This document shows, piece by piece, positions 25,451-37,261 of a stretch of DNA of 64,000 nt (position 1 is its first letter; every line of letters begins with the position of its first letter). The stretch comes from Steromphala cineraria (lineage: Eukaryota; Mollusca; Gastropoda; Trochida; Trochidae). Below the pieces are notes generated by a model, which did no database searches, had not been told where the DNA came from, and saw only the letters and a program-made list of their open reading frames with translations. The stretch lies in contig OU744733.1 of NCBI GenBank assembly GCA_916613615.1, positions 34,449,939 through 34,513,938 of the forward strand, read 5' to 3'. A program made the translations under genes and the position numbers.

Positions 25451-26779
25451 ATAAACTCAATCCCATTGAATATATTTCTATGAAACTGCTGTATTTAACT
25501 CCCTTTTGCTTTTTTAATACCAAACCCCTCACTTGTTTGAGTATTCTACATTTATAATACTCTTTCATGTTTCATTGATGATTATGAATTAAATTAATTT
25601 TGATTTTATAGTTTTTAAAACAATATCTTATCTTATATATGACTTATCAAATGATTTATAATAAACAAATCTGGTTTTATCTTGCAATCGTTGTTTTCAT
25701 TATTCTAAATACTAAGAAATGTGTTACATATTACAAGTATATATAGTGCAATAATTGATTATATACTCCTCTCCATTTCTAACGACCAATCAATTTTGTT
25801 AACAGGTTAACTTTTGGATTTATCTCACAATCAAAATATTTTGTTTTGTTCTGTTTCAGATATGAATATATAATAATATATGACATATAGATTTATCCCA
25901 CATTATGTCTTCTTTCATTAAATGATATATGACAAAGGATGATGATGATAAAATATACATTTTCTTTCTTTTTGACAAACTTTTGGATTTATTCTTCTAA
26001 TATGGATATTGTGTGTAATGGTCCATTTCAAAATTGTAACTCGTCATTGTAAGTTCATATTTTATAACATTTTCTGTCATGCTCAAATGTTGGTCAATCA
26101 AATCAGTTTTGTTTTGCTAAATTACTTATCATCATTGTTCTATGTATTGTTTTAATAAAGTTAATTTTGTTGAAATTCATTGAAATTTCAGTCATTTTTC
26201 TATATATTTTTTTCAAATTTAAATGTAAAACCCTATGATCACTCTTCTTGAATAATTACAGATTCCAGGTTAGCATAAGTTTTGCATGAATTTGTTTTGA
26301 TAGGAATAGCACATTGAGTTAATCAAACAAGTTCATAAGGAAATTCAAAGAAACTAGATAATACCATTTTGACAAATATCACCTAATTAACAAAATAAGG
26401 TTTCATTTTATGAATTTTCGTGCAAACCATATCATCTCAAATATGCTACAAATGAAAACAGATTATCGGCTATAATTTTCGTAATAACACTAACATCTGA
26501 CAGTGTTCGTGAAATAATCTGGAGGAAAAATCACTGTTAGTTACGCGTTTCAGTCGGTGCTAGTCACGACATGAAGACATTTATTATATTCTCGCTCTAA
26601 AATGATATTAATCTAATTTAGCGCCATGAAATCTCCGCAGGCTGGGGGATAATGTTCTAGCTTCTGAGAGTGCTTCCAGGCTAGGTTCCGCAGATGAGTA
26701 GATTCCTGGCAGAGAGCCATATCAATCACTCAAAATGGTCGAAATGTTATTATAACGAAATACACACAGATTTCAGTAT
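25451..26779. other. Intronic stretch, nothing recognised
   Basis: AT-rich. 26470-26730 is GC-balanced (ATCTCCGCAGGCTGGGGGAT) without frame or splice sites. Confidence 0.45.
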
Positions 26780-26998
26780 AAATAAAAATAATAATAATAA
26801 TAATGATAATAATAATAATCATTATGATGATGATGATCGATGATATGATGATGATGATGATTCCAGGGAAAAGGAAATTTGGGTTGTGCCTATAAGCACC
26901 CGGCAACCGCAGTGCAGCGCCAGTTAATCAGTTTTCCTGTCTTGACAATGCCGAGTGTCAAGCAAGACAGCAACAACTCGTCTTTTGGTAGGATGCAT
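26780..26998 (-). mobile_element. SINE family S2, 5'-truncated copy
   Basis: The body CACCCGGCAACCGCAGTGCA, then GCGCCAGTTAA, then AATGCCGAGTGTC, then CGTCTTTTGGTA matches the body next to the tRNA-like head at 46.8-47.0 kb. On the minus strand the tail is the TTATTA/ATCATC-rich tract at 26783-26862. The tRNA head is absent, so this copy is truncated. Confidence 0.7.
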
Positions 26999-27395
26999 AT
27001 GCATAAATTTCTACATCATATCTGTACATCAGACTAAGGTTGGAGTAAAACCAAAATTCTACATCTAGGTTGGCACTTAACCAGCTCATACAGAAATCTA
27101 AATGTGATTTTATAAAATTGACACAGTATCTGATGCACCTGTATTTCCTTGATTATACCTTATTTGTATAATCAGCAATAAAGTTGAAATAATATTATAT
27201 GAAATTTACAGATTCCAGTCGTGCATAATAATTCATCACGAATATATTTCCTCTTTACATCATAATAAGCTATACATAAAATCAGAATTCTACATCCAGG
27301 ATGCCACTTATCCACTTATACTAAGTTACTAAGTTACTAAGTTACTTATACAAGGGTTATAGAATTATCAGTATTATTCGTTCAACAGGAAATCA

Positions 27396-27663
27396 TTAAA
27401 GATGCTATATCATTCTTGCAATATTTTTAAAAGTATTTTTAATGTATACGTTGTATTTTTAGAAAACTTTTGCGACCAACCTTGAGAAAATTGGACCAAA
27501 ATTCATCAAATAGGAGATAATTTACCAAAAAATACCGAAACGTCAGTCGACATAAGGGCGAATCAAGTGTGGCCATTTCACAACTTCCGGTTTCTAAATG
27601 TACGCTTGAAAACCGTCTTTGTTGCGCTCAATTAGATTTTATATTCTTTTTCTCCGAATTAGG
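27396..27663 (+). mobile_element. TTAA MITE, family T5, truncated (copy 1)
   Basis: TTAAAGATGCTATATCATTC and about 265 bp that match 52591-52857 closely (TTTGCGACCAACCTTGAG, CATAAGGGCGAATCAAGTGT). It stops exactly where a 45-bp minisatellite begins; the right half of the element is missing. Confidence 0.8.
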
Positions 27664-28020
27664 TAGAGAGTACTCAGTGAGTGAGTGAGCCTGTGAATGA
27701 TTGGGTGAGTGAGAGTATTCAATGAGCGAGTGAGCCTGTGAATGATTGGGTGAGTGAGAGAATTCAATGAGCGAGTGAGCCTGTGAATGATTTGGTGAGC
27801 GAGAGTACTCAGTGAGAGTATTCAATGAGCGAGTGAGCCTGTGAATGATTGGGTGAGTGAGAGTATTCAATGAGCGAGTGAGCCTGTGAATGATTGGGTG
27901 AGTGAGTACTCAGTGAGTGAGACAGCCTTTGAATGATTGGGTGAGTGAGTATATTCAGTGAGTGAGTGAGCCTGTTAATGATTGGGTTAGTTAATATACT
28001 CAGTTTGGGAGTGAGTGAAA
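27664..28020. repeat. 45-bp GAGT-rich minisatellite, about 8 copies
   Basis: Unit GAGTATTCAATGAGCGAGTG, then AGCCTGTGAATGATTGGGTG, then AGTGA. The best copies are in the centre; the right edge decays into GTGAGTGAAAAAGGGAG. The 80- and 103-aa minus frames rich in HSPNHSQAHSL come only from this repeat. Confidence 0.9.
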
Positions 28021-28053
28021 AAGGGAGTAAATAAGAAAGGGAGTGAGTTTTTG

Positions 28054-28251
28054 TTAAAGGGACAGTCCTAACTAGGTACTTTTTGTGGAAACGAAATTCA
28101 AGATGATGCAGTGATGTCAAACTGTTAAATCTAGAACAACTAAAATTTTATCCTTACTAACCCTCACTGAGAAATGATCATGTAATAACCATATATAGGC
28201 ATAAACAGGGAGACAGTCTTGAATTTCAACAATATAGGTCTGTCCCTTTAA
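28054..28251 (+). mobile_element. TTAA-flanked MITE, family T3
   Basis: TTAAAGGGACAGTCCTA at the left and TAGGTCTGTCCCTTTAA at the right, 198 bp. It shares the left inner motif TACTTTTTGTGGAAACGAAATTCA with family T4 at 32.2 kb, so the two may share a transposase. Confidence 0.8.
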
Positions 28252-30090
28252 CAATGCTTTCACAATATTTCAGCAATTAGTGGCATCCTTTTCTAAGATA
28301 GATAACAACAGGATACAGTAATCCTGCGGAGCAGCTCCTGACATCACTTCACAGGACATCATTTAGTATTCTGACAACACACAACACGTGCGCTGTTCTA
28401 ATGCACGTTCGCGTGATTGGCAGGTCCTAACCCAATTTCATCCTAGAAGTCCCTGTAGCCCCCTTGTCAACAGACTGGGATAAATGGGACAAATTAACCC
28501 CAAGAAATTGTAATTAAAAAAAGCTCTGGAACGAGTCAAAGAGGTGAGAATCTAACACAGGGCCATAGCCAGGAATACAATAACACGTACACATCTGTTG
28601 ATGGACAAAGAAAATATGTTCTTTTAAGGATCATGGGGGACTACCCTTCAAACATGTAACTATAAAACTCTATTCCTGTGGATAAGAACATGTTTATGAG
28701 GAATTTTTCCTCCTCTATTCCTATAATCCTCTATTCCTATAATGATAAAAATAATTATAAGAAATGCATTTATGAAGTGAATATATCTATCCACTCAATC
28801 CTTGCTCAAGGTGTTATAGGAGTGTTTAATTATACTCTGATGTAACCCAAACAGCCATATTTGTTGCTAGGATGTCGCCATCAACATACTCTTTTATAAG
28901 GTAGCCATGTCCTGCTGAATAAACAGACACATTTTGAATCAAGTCTCTTGCCCAAGGCAACACCACAAGTCTCTCAATTCATATCCCAGTGTGGTGCAAG
29001 GAATCAACCCTTCAAGTTCTCAACTTATCCTCCTGAGATAATTAGCTTACCCATCCCTCCTACAAGCCACACACAATGTTGTTGAACTTCCCTGATATAA
29101 ATATAGTCAACTTATCTATCCACTGGACCAGGTGTCATATAAGTATTTGAACAATGGGGAAGATATATCCTACAAATTGGGGTCACTTCAAAATTTACCA
29201 AAATATGTAACTGAATTGGGTGTTTTTAAAATATACCTTGTGTTAATATAAATGAAAATTCTATCTCAGACTTACTTAAAGACAAATTTAATAAACAAAT
29301 GTTCTTAGTATTTTGTTATTATTTTAGTAAAATTTTAGTGTGCATGAATATTAACCTAAAGAATAATCTTGATGAAATTCTGTACAAGTCATATTTGTGC
29401 AAAGCTCTACAAATCTCAGAAAAAGAAAAACAGAGGGATTGACTCGATCATATGCATGACCATAAAAACTATTCTTTTCTTAATCACTTAAAAAAACCTT
29501 AAAGGCCTTACATCATCATTTATTATCACAGGATATCAAATTTAAATTCCAATTTAGCCAATTCAGGCAAATGCTAATCAGAGGACATCAGCAAGGGTTA
29601 TAGAAGGGTCCCTCATACTCAGGATAGTAAGTTTTTCAATGTTTTAACAAGGATATTTAAATATACCAAGTGAAAACAAAAGCTTCCTATTGTATCGATG
29701 TTCACATAAAGGCCAGTATGAAAAGGTCAGAGGACCATGTTGAAAACTTCAGTGACGAGATATTAAGTTTCCTGGCAGTTTCATGTTTACCGTAGGATAC
29801 AACCCAAAATTTGTTGGAAGAGAATCCTTATGAGGCCTGGTATCATCTGTGCTTGCAGATAAGATGATTAAATCTTTTAAAACCATGCTGTTTCTATGGC
29901 AATGGGAACCATAAACGCCATACATTTTTGGTGTAAGAGGATTAGTTCCCTGAGAAGCCGGCTAACACTCTGTTTGTGTGGCTTCTCTGACTTATCATCA
30001 TAACTCTGGCAACAAAATGGAATCCGTCAGGAATATATATGTGTTGTCTGAATGACACAAATACTCTAGCCTACTCTCTTATTCATATCC
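28252..30090. other. Intronic stretch, possible regulatory patches
   Basis: 28320-28500 (ACACGTGCGCTG, GTTCGCGTGATTGGCAGG) and 29690-29990 are less AT-rich than the rest but have no frames. No exon or repeat identified. Confidence 0.4.
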
Positions 30091-30119
30091 TCATACGTGG
30101 GTGTTGAAATGCAGACTCA

Positions 30120-30500
30120 AATAAGAGAAACATATTTTGCATTGACGTATATTTGCAAAGGTTTACAGATATATTTGCCAATGGTTGTTATTTGCCAATG
30201 GTTTACATCTGCAACTGTGCCTATTTCTATAAGGTTCATATTTACCAATATATTTGTAGTCAATGTTTGTAAATTGTTTTACCTTTGATTTGTATCCATT
30301 TTTGCCAATGATTTACATTTGCAAATGGTTTACATTTGCATCTAGATTTCTTTTGGGACAATGGATCTTATTTTGCATTTGGTTATATTTGCAAATGGGC
30401 ATGTTTGTAAATTGCTTTTACATTTGACATTTATTCATATTTGCCAATGATTTACATTTTGAAATGGTTTGTGTTGGCCAATGGTTTACAGTTTCCAATT
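30120..30500. repeat. Degenerate short repeat of TTTGCCAATGGTTTACA
   Basis: Variants of TTTGCCAATGGTTTACATT, also TTTGCAAATGGTTTACA and TTTGCCAATGATTTACA, occur many times at irregular spacing. An old, decayed minisatellite. Confidence 0.7.
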
Positions 30501-30614
30501 GTGAGCGTTTACCATGGCACTGTTCATATTGAGACGGGTATGAAGCATTTTTAGATCCCTACCTTTCATCACAGAATACACAAAATCTATTGACCTATGA
30601 CCTGTAATGGTTAA

Positions 30615-30944
30615 TTAAAGGGACAGTAGCATGTTTTTTCACAATTTTATATTTCAAAATTTTCACTGATAATTGGACATTAAAGCTAAATGTATTATTT
30701 TGATAGTGTCAAAAATCTCATTACACAAACCAAACATCCATAATCAGAGACCATGTTTGTGTGAACACCTTTAATTAATTTTGTGTAAATAAAAGGAATT
30801 GCATGGCTGAACTTTACATCATATATTTGATTTATTATAGCTTCATGTAGTTTAAATACACTGTCTTTCAATTGGAACCATTTATTTTCATTTTCTTGAC
30901 ATCACCTTTATATTCCCCCTAAAAATGTGCTACTGCCCCTTTAA
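30615..30944 (+). mobile_element. TTAA-flanked MITE, family T1 (copy 5)
   Basis: TTAAAGGGACAGTAGCATG at the left, TGTGCTACTGCCCCT-TTAA at the right, 330 bp. An internal deletion removes the GGCGGCCATTTTG region found in other copies. Confidence 0.87.
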
Positions 30945-31600
30945 GGCACATGATTCTAATTTTGTCAATCTTTGGTGTGGTTGTCAATGTTTCCTGAGGA
31001 AAAACCTAAGGTAAATAAGACCACATCAATTACAATTTTATTATTTAACCCTCTTTTAGAATTACAAAACTTTATATGAAATTCAATGTTCGAATAAGCA
31101 AAGAATTTTTATCATCTCAAAATTATGTTTAATATTTCAGGTAATATTGCCTCATTCCCATTCCGCCTCGTAAGTTATTGATATTCCTAGCTTCCATTTC
31201 ATAACTTTTTATATTATTGATTTTTAAAACTTTTTTACACCAGTTGCACGTACTTATCCAGCTTTTTGAAGAAAAAAGTTAAAGATTAAACTTAGCGGCC
31301 AGGTGCAAGAGAGCAGTGAAATAAATCAATACTTTTATCTTTTTTACAAAGATGGCCAATGAGACACTCTAAAAACCGAGTGGATTTTGTGCGCGTATTG
31401 ATGTGCAAGTAAATACAGTGTTTAAGGTATCTAAAGCCAAATAACAGGGCGTGGAAAGACCAAAGGTCAATAGTAGGAATAAAAACTGTTAATGTCAAAG
31501 TCAAATGAAAGAAATGGTTGCAACAATAGGAACATGAAGAAGACCATGATGTTTTAAAGGTACATAAAAGATAGCTTTTTTGACAGAGCATTTTGTTATT
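30945..31600. other. Intronic stretch, nothing recognised
   Basis: A minus frame of 99 codons (31292-31591) is open but has no known motif or splice context. Confidence 0.4.
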
Positions 31601-31602
31601 GA

Positions 31603-31692
31603 TATGAGTAATATTTTTTATCTATGAAATATTTTTTATCTATGAAATATTTTTTATCTATGAAATATTTTTTATCTATGAAATATTTTTTA
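31603..31692. repeat. 18-bp minisatellite, about 5 copies
   Basis: TCTATGAAATATTTTTTA repeats at 31621, 31639, 31657 and 31675 with almost no change, so recent slippage is likely. Confidence 0.85.
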
Positions 31693-32194
31693 TTTCTTGT
31701 TTCTTTTTACCTTGACAGTCTCTTTCTCTCCCCACATACAAGGCAGATAAAGTCATGAATGTTGATCGAGGGTAGAATGGGGGAATCTGATTGGAGGCAA
31801 TCAAAGGTAGTTGTACAATCATAATTTTGGCTACTGAATCATGGCAAAGGCATTGTGATATGAACCACCCTTTCCATGAAAAGCTGTTGTTATTTGCTAA
31901 GAAATTCAAATAGGTTGTGGTGCAAACTTTTTCCACCAGTGTACATTGCCGGAAACCACTGATTTGGTCTAAAAAAAACAAAGGTTGGATCAACATTTCA
32001 TAACTTGATCTGCCTCTGTGGGGAGAGAATGTGATAGTACATTAAACATTACTTACGATTTTCTTAACATTCTTCCTTGCTAAACTCAAAAAATTATCTT
32101 TTTGTATCACCTTGCAGCAAAATAAAGTCTCCATCCAAAAATATGGATGTTCATGTTAAATCTAGCTCTGCTTATGGAATAAAATCATGAGCTT

Positions 32195-32319
32195 TTAAAG
32201 GGACCATTCGAGAGGGGTAGTTTTTGTGGAAACAAAATTCAGGAGGTTTTTCCTGTTAACAAATATAAATGATTTTTACATGATTATTTCACACATTTTC
32301 GCTCGAATGGTCCCTTTAA
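32195..32319 (+). mobile_element. TTAA-flanked MITE, family T4, 125 bp
   Basis: TTAAAGGGACCATTCGAG and CGAATGGTCCCTTTAA form near-perfect inverted ends. It lies 65 bp from the small exon at 32384-32447, on its 3' intron side. Confidence 0.82.
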
Positions 32320-32383
32320 GCAAGTTCATAACATTGACACTGCATGCAAAATCAACAATCAGTGGATGAAATATTTTACTTAC

Positions 32384-32447
32384 GACTGAGCGATTTCCAC
32401 ATTCACATATCTTGTTTTCACAACATCAGATCTCTTATGGTCAATAA
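32384..32447 (-). CDS. PTPRN: PTPRN-like small exon, dibasic site and start of mature ectodomain
   Basis: A 64-nt exon too short for an ordinary ORF scan. Acceptor TTGTTTTTCAG ends at 32448; the donor GTAAGT starts at 32383. Only one of its three frames is open, and it is the one demanded by the neighbouring exons. It encodes (F)IDHKRSDVVKTRYVNVEIAQ(S). His-Lys-Arg followed by Ser is a candidate prohormone-convertase site, and RYVNVEI sits where YGYIVTD opens the mature ectodomain of IA-2. The final TC joins A of the next exon to make Ser. Confidence 0.75.
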
Positions 32448-32588
32448 CTGAAAAACAAAGATACAAACTTCATATTGTTGTAATAATTGTTTTGGTTTAA
32501 TGTTAATAATGATCGAGTGATCATGATAATTTTTTCAGAGAGGATGACATATCACTATGATGAAATCACAATATGAAAGTACATAGAA

Positions 32589-33380
32589 ATAGAGCCAAGG
32601 GCTTTGTTGACCATCATGCTTCATATTATATGTTATTTATACACCTAATCTTTATAAATGAACCTCAAGAAAAATTTACACAAAATATATGATGAAAATA
32701 AATCATTTTTGGCTCAAACAATCTACAAACAATAAGCCTCAATTGTCACGGAGTCTGACACAAGATTTCTGATTACAAAAGTCAGCGGTTTTAGAGAAGA
32801 AACTAGAAATCTGTGCATGTGATGCACTGTGATGTCCCCCGCTAACATTTAATCCGAAAGTGACCCTACCCCCATTATGTACAAATTTCATATTGTTTCC
32901 ATGGAAACCAGAAAAATAACAATTGAGAATAACCAAAGTAGCAAAAGGCACCACTCCTCCAGTAGTTCTAACCACATATCAAATCTAGTAAAATTATTTT
33001 GAATAGTTTTTAAGCTAAAGTACGGAAATAGACCCTACCCCCCATATACACTTAGTCCAACTTGTTTCTTTAGAAACCAGAAAAAATAAAAAATTCAGAA
33101 TAACCAAAATAGCAAAATGCACCACTCCAGTACTAGATCTAACCACATACCAAGTTTCGTTAAAAAATATTGAACGGTTTTGGAGATATGGTCCGGAAAC
33201 GAAAGCGTTACGGAATTACGGAACCACAGAATTACGGACGGAACTGAAAACATTATGTTTCCCGCAAAGCTTTGCGGGGGAGATAATAAGGTTTATAAAG
33301 TTTACAGATGGACTGCCAACACCCAATCCATTGTTATAACCCAAATAGGGCTATCAGACCTTGTGAGCTTAGAATGGAGT
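32589..33380 (+). mobile_element. Pearl-type family P1 element split by a family P3 insertion
   Basis: Left part (32589-32806): GAGCCAAGGGCTTTG hairpin region and GTCACGGAGTCTGACACAAG, a decayed P1 core. Right part (33291-33380): AAAGTTTACAGATGGACT through CAGACCTTGTGAGCTTAGAA, equivalent to the P1 3' end. A different pearl-type element occupies the gap. Confidence 0.6.
32807..33290 (+). mobile_element. Pearl-type element, family P3
   Basis: 5' hairpin GTGCATGTGATGCAC (32813-32827), inverted segment ATGTCCCCCGC, two loose core units (GACCCTACCCC, GTTTCCATGGAAACCAG, CAAAATGCACCACTCCAGTA), an ACGG-containing tract (33211-33242), a perfect palindrome CCCGCAAAGCTTTGCGGG (33261-33278), then GCGGGGGAGATAATAA. 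Same architecture as P1 with unrelated sequence. The 67- and 78-aa frames here are not genes. Confidence 0.75.
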
Positions 33381-33416
33381 TGATTGAAATACAATTCATG
33401 AACCACATTAACAAGA

Positions 33417-33790
33417 GTCATCAGAAGATGACATATCCCACCGGTTCCACATGATCGTAAGATGTAAACCTTTGAAAGATAATTGTAAATTTGTCAAGCA
33501 GGGTTCATAATAGTATAAGCTAATATATATGAAACGAAACCTTTCATGAACAGAGTCCAAATAAGAGCCGTTTCCATGGAAATAATAAAAAATAAAATTT
33601 TCAGAAATGTGAAAATATCAAAATGCACCACTTCAGTAGGTGGGCAATACACATGTAAAGTTTAAGAAAGATATGTGGACTGTTTTTTGAGTTCTGCTCC
33701 GGAAACGAAATGATTACGGACGGACAGACAGACATACAGACGGACAGGGCGATGACTATATCCCACGGTATTACATACCGGTGGGATAAA
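33417..33790 (+). mobile_element. Pearl-type element, family P2
   Basis: 5' hairpin GTCATCAGAAGATGAC (33417-33432), TATCCCACCGG (33434-33444), one core unit sharing TTTCCATGGAAA and AAAATGCACCACTTCAGTA with P3, ACGGACGGACAGACAGACA tract (33716-33748), 3' hairpin (33763-33784) and CCGGTGGGATA (33778-33788). The inverted segments match perfectly over 11 bp. Confidence 0.78.
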
Positions 33791-33795
33791 AATGT

Positions 33796-35331
33796 AGGCC
33801 AAAAGTCATTAAGATAAAGATATACTATTAACAAGCAAAACATTGTTCAAATTGAGGCCTATAAACCTAATGAAGGTGCAAAAATGTTAGCTTTTGTTTG
33901 CTTCTACCATTTTTGCAGGACAAAGTCATTACTGGAATGTTTCCAAGATCCATTTTTATCAGACATGTAAACCAATCCTGATTTGAAGGTGTCCATTGTC
34001 TGGAACCATGCCCCCAAGCCAACTCCTTTTGTTTGTATGTTGTTAGGAAGGCATCATATTTCTAATGCCACAGCGTAGCTGTTATAATGAATTGTCAGCA
34101 CCAAATAACATGGAACCAAATCTCCACCAAGACGGTAATTGGCTGTAATGTATGGCCACAGAATTTAAAACTTCTGTTTTTGATGTTCTATCATTGGTTG
34201 GCTCAGATGTGTCTCGTAATTATGCTGGCACGTAATCATTGTATCAAACTCTCATCGTCTTGTTCAAACATCCAAACAGGAAGTTGAGGTAAGATGGGAA
34301 GGTACTTAAATGTGCTCTCGTCAACGAAAGAAAATGACTTCCTTCTCATTAAAATTCACAAAAAAATATGTTTTGGGGACAATATTTTGCCCAATTTACA
34401 AAAAGTGTTCAGATAATTAAAGCTGTCAACCATTACTGATATTGTTTTTTTAAAGAACAAAGTGCTTCAATGGTATTATTTGTAAATGCCCATTTAATTT
34501 TGATACAACAATGTCCGTATTTTTATTATCCTTTTTTACAGTGATTATTTGAAACACAGATTATTGAGGTTTACAAACATATATCCACTTTTCGTTCTGA
34601 ATTGCCAAGATAGTATATAGCAAGTAGTCAAAATTACAGTTTAACAAACTTTTTCACCCCTGCAAGCCAGAAATCTGGCTGTAGTTTCAAAAGGGTTCAA
34701 GGGCTATGAAATGAAACATGCAAAATACAACATTCAAAACAAACTACTTATGTATAGTTTAGGCTAAGGAAATGACTTAAAACTATCACCGAATCATTTC
34801 ACCTTTCCAGTGATAAACTGGTCTGGCTGTTGCTGAACTTCATCTGATAACACTACACTAAACTATGCTATACCAGCTACCATTATCTGCACCAAAAGGT
34901 TTCATAATTATATCAATTATATCTTTCTAATTGTCATCATTGTGTGTTTTTTATCATTTTCGTTGTGATTATCATCATCATCTTTTGTATATCCTTTTAG
35001 TTTTTACAATAATTGTTTTAATTCTGACGAGTTTTAATCATTATGATCATAAGAATTATTTTATTCATTATTTTTATTGACATAACAATAATCATGTTAA
35101 ATATCACTGCACACATAATCATCATCAATTTCATTATAAAAAATTTCATCATCAAATGATAACAAATCTTGGCAACATAATATATGAAATGTCTTTTAAT
35201 AAAAATGTCTGGCACCAAAATTATTCTGTTCAACATTGTCATTACCAGTATTTAAAGAAAAAATTGTAAAAAATGTAAGTGGAGTTTAATATTGGTCAGA
35301 GAGAGATTAAAAAAAATGTGTAAATGCTCAC
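33796..35331. other. Intronic stretch, nothing recognised
   Basis: AT-rich; an ATC/ATT-rich tract occupies 34940-35160. No exon evidence apart from the exon that begins on the right. Confidence 0.45.
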
Positions 35332-35493
35332 AGTCATAGACCTCTTCTTCTGATTGGTCAACAGCTTTCTTGTCCATTGATAACTCTTCTTTGATAGGCT
35401 GAGAATCCAAGGGATCTGATTGGCTGTCTTGGTCAATAACCTCCTCCTGTGGAGAACTCTCCATCATAGAATTATCTCCCTTCTCAAGGACAT
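35332..35493 (-). CDS. PTPRN: PTPRN-like exon, acidic luminal segment
   Basis: Acceptor TTTGTTTCAG ends at 35494; the donor GTGAGC starts at 35331. It is 162 nt. The split codon GAT (Asp) is followed by VLEKGDNSMMESSPQEEV, then a stretch rich in Asp, Gln and Ser, ending KAVDQSEEEVYD. It leaves a single T that joins TT of the next exon to make Phe. The open frame continues 80 nt beyond the donor into the intron, so its C-terminal CEHLHIFF tail is not coding. Confidence 0.78.
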
Positions 35494-35698
35494 CTGAAAC
35501 AAATCATAATAGCCAAATTCGAGCGTACAAATGATTATTCAACTATTCAAAATGAAATAATGTTATCATATATGCAATTATTACATGACAAACACTAAAG
35601 AAAGAGATTGACATAACACATACTCTGCTAAAGTGAAAGAGAAAGAAAAGTATTCAGAATATCTGAAATTGCTTCCAAACACTTAATATCATAACTAG

Positions 35699-36082
35699 AC
35701 ACCAGTAGCAAACATTGTTTTAAAGTCATTGTCTCAGTTTTGCAAAACTAACCTAAAGGTTAATGAAATTTTATGGTCTTACAAAGTTGTTAAACCTTTG
35801 GCAAAATCTATTTGGTTAAGTGATTTCATACAAGTTTTTAGAACATTGCCTTCTAATGAGCCATTTCCTCTGCAGATCAGATGTCTGCATATTGTAAAAA
35901 GTCCAGTCAAACTCCAACACTCATTATATGACCAGAGGGTTAGAATAATACCTGGCAGTGATTTGGCAGTACAAGAATACTATCTGTCTGATGCAGTTAA
36001 TTTTATTAATTGCTTGTATCCACATTCCAAATTCCAAAACTTTTGCTTGATGAAGTTAGGATTGTCTAAAGACAAAAAGTGA
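35699..36082 (+). pseudogene. Unrecognised 127-codon open frame, possible mobile-element coding relic
   Basis: Open from after TAG at 35696 to TGA at 36080, unusually long and balanced in composition for this DNA (TLPSNEPFPLQIRCLHIVKS, then LYDQRVRIIPGSDLAVQEYY). There is no obvious start codon, so it may be an internal fragment. It begins about 200 bp upstream of a PTPRN-like exon on the opposite strand, and its last 60 bp belong to a duplicated segment at 37.4-37.8 kb. I do not recognise the family. Confidence 0.3.
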
Positions 36083-36215
36083 GGGGTAATACAAATTGAA
36101 ATTTATTATTGAGGGATAGAATGTACGTAAAAATCTGAAGATTGTAGGTGACAGGGCAAGAATGATGGCGTATAGATATAGTCCTTTTTTTATATGATTG
36201 AAGGTGAGATAATTG
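36017..36215 (+). repeat. Dispersed repeat unit A, copy 1
   Basis: TATCCACATTCCAAATTCCA through TGAAGGTGAGATAATT. Two further copies sit at 37409-37607 and 37608-37765. Landmarks: TTGCTTGATGAAGTTAGGAT and GATGGCGTATAGATATAG. Confidence 0.85.
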
Positions 36216-37260
36216 CTTTTATTACACTCTCGTTGAAGATACGACAGTTGTGAAACAATGACTTGTTATTCAACACTGTTGTGAAACATTGCACGTGAAA
36301 GCGATCGCATCCGGAACTACTTTCTGCCGTCGTATGACAAGTTCTCGGTTGATGATGTCAATCAAAATTGCGTGTTTTCGAAACGAAAGATAGGTGAAAA
36401 TAAATTTAAAACGTGTTTAGGCCTACAGTATCTGTTTATGTTTAAATTGTCCGAGAAACAATAAAAAGAATCAGAGATACCACCACAACATTACCAATCA
36501 GCTAGCGTTCATCTTCAAATGTAAACATGACTTCGGAATCAGGTTCAAGTCGGCATTAGGTCATCCCTTCCGATTTCGGTCTATTCTTTAAGTATCAGCG
36601 TCAATACTAAATGATAATTTCGGTGGTTCCGTAAGCAACGATGTCAGCAATGTTGTCTTTATAGGTAACAAGTTCAAATTGGACGAAACGCTTTTTAAAG
36701 GTTTTTAGAGTTATCTCGATCCCTTGCAACCCTTTATAAGCTCCTAGCAGCGTTTAGCAACTCGACGACAAGTTCCCATTTCAAAGCAGCGGTCTTTTTG
36801 TTTTAGAACTACATTAAGATGAAAATTAAAATTGAAGAGAGTATTCCCCATTCTATCTTCATAATTGAACGCAAACAAGGACAGTGTTCCTCCCACTGAC
36901 ACTAACTCAAGCTTACTGAATCACGCTTGAAAACGCACATTCCGATGACGTCACAATCACTTGACATTCATTCACACAATCTAACGTTCATTCGCACAAT
37001 TCAGCGACAGATGTTTTTGTTCACTCGCAAATTTGTGTTTGTTGGAACTATTACAAACACATAATTGAATGAGAGCTTTTGATTTGTATTGTTCAAAATT
37101 ATAACTCATTAATTAAGGAATTTACTCATGACCTATTTTTCAAAGTCTATATAATGAGGCTATGCATCCATTGTAAGAATTGTATTCCTACGCACAGCTA
37201 CGAGAATTGAAAGCAAACAATTTTCAGTTTATTTTATTAATTTAAAGATTGTAATAAATA
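36216..37260. other. Insert between repeat-A copies, GC-balanced in part
   Basis: About 1 kb separating copy 1 of unit A from the foldback. 36240-36960 is much richer in CG dinucleotides (GCGATCGCATCCGGAACTAC) than the intron average. No frame of note. Probably the body of an inserted element or a regulatory block. Confidence 0.4.
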
Positions 37261-37261
37261 A

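Noticed and set aside
27628..28120. His-Ser-rich minus-strand frames
   Set aside because: Translation of the 45-bp minisatellite.
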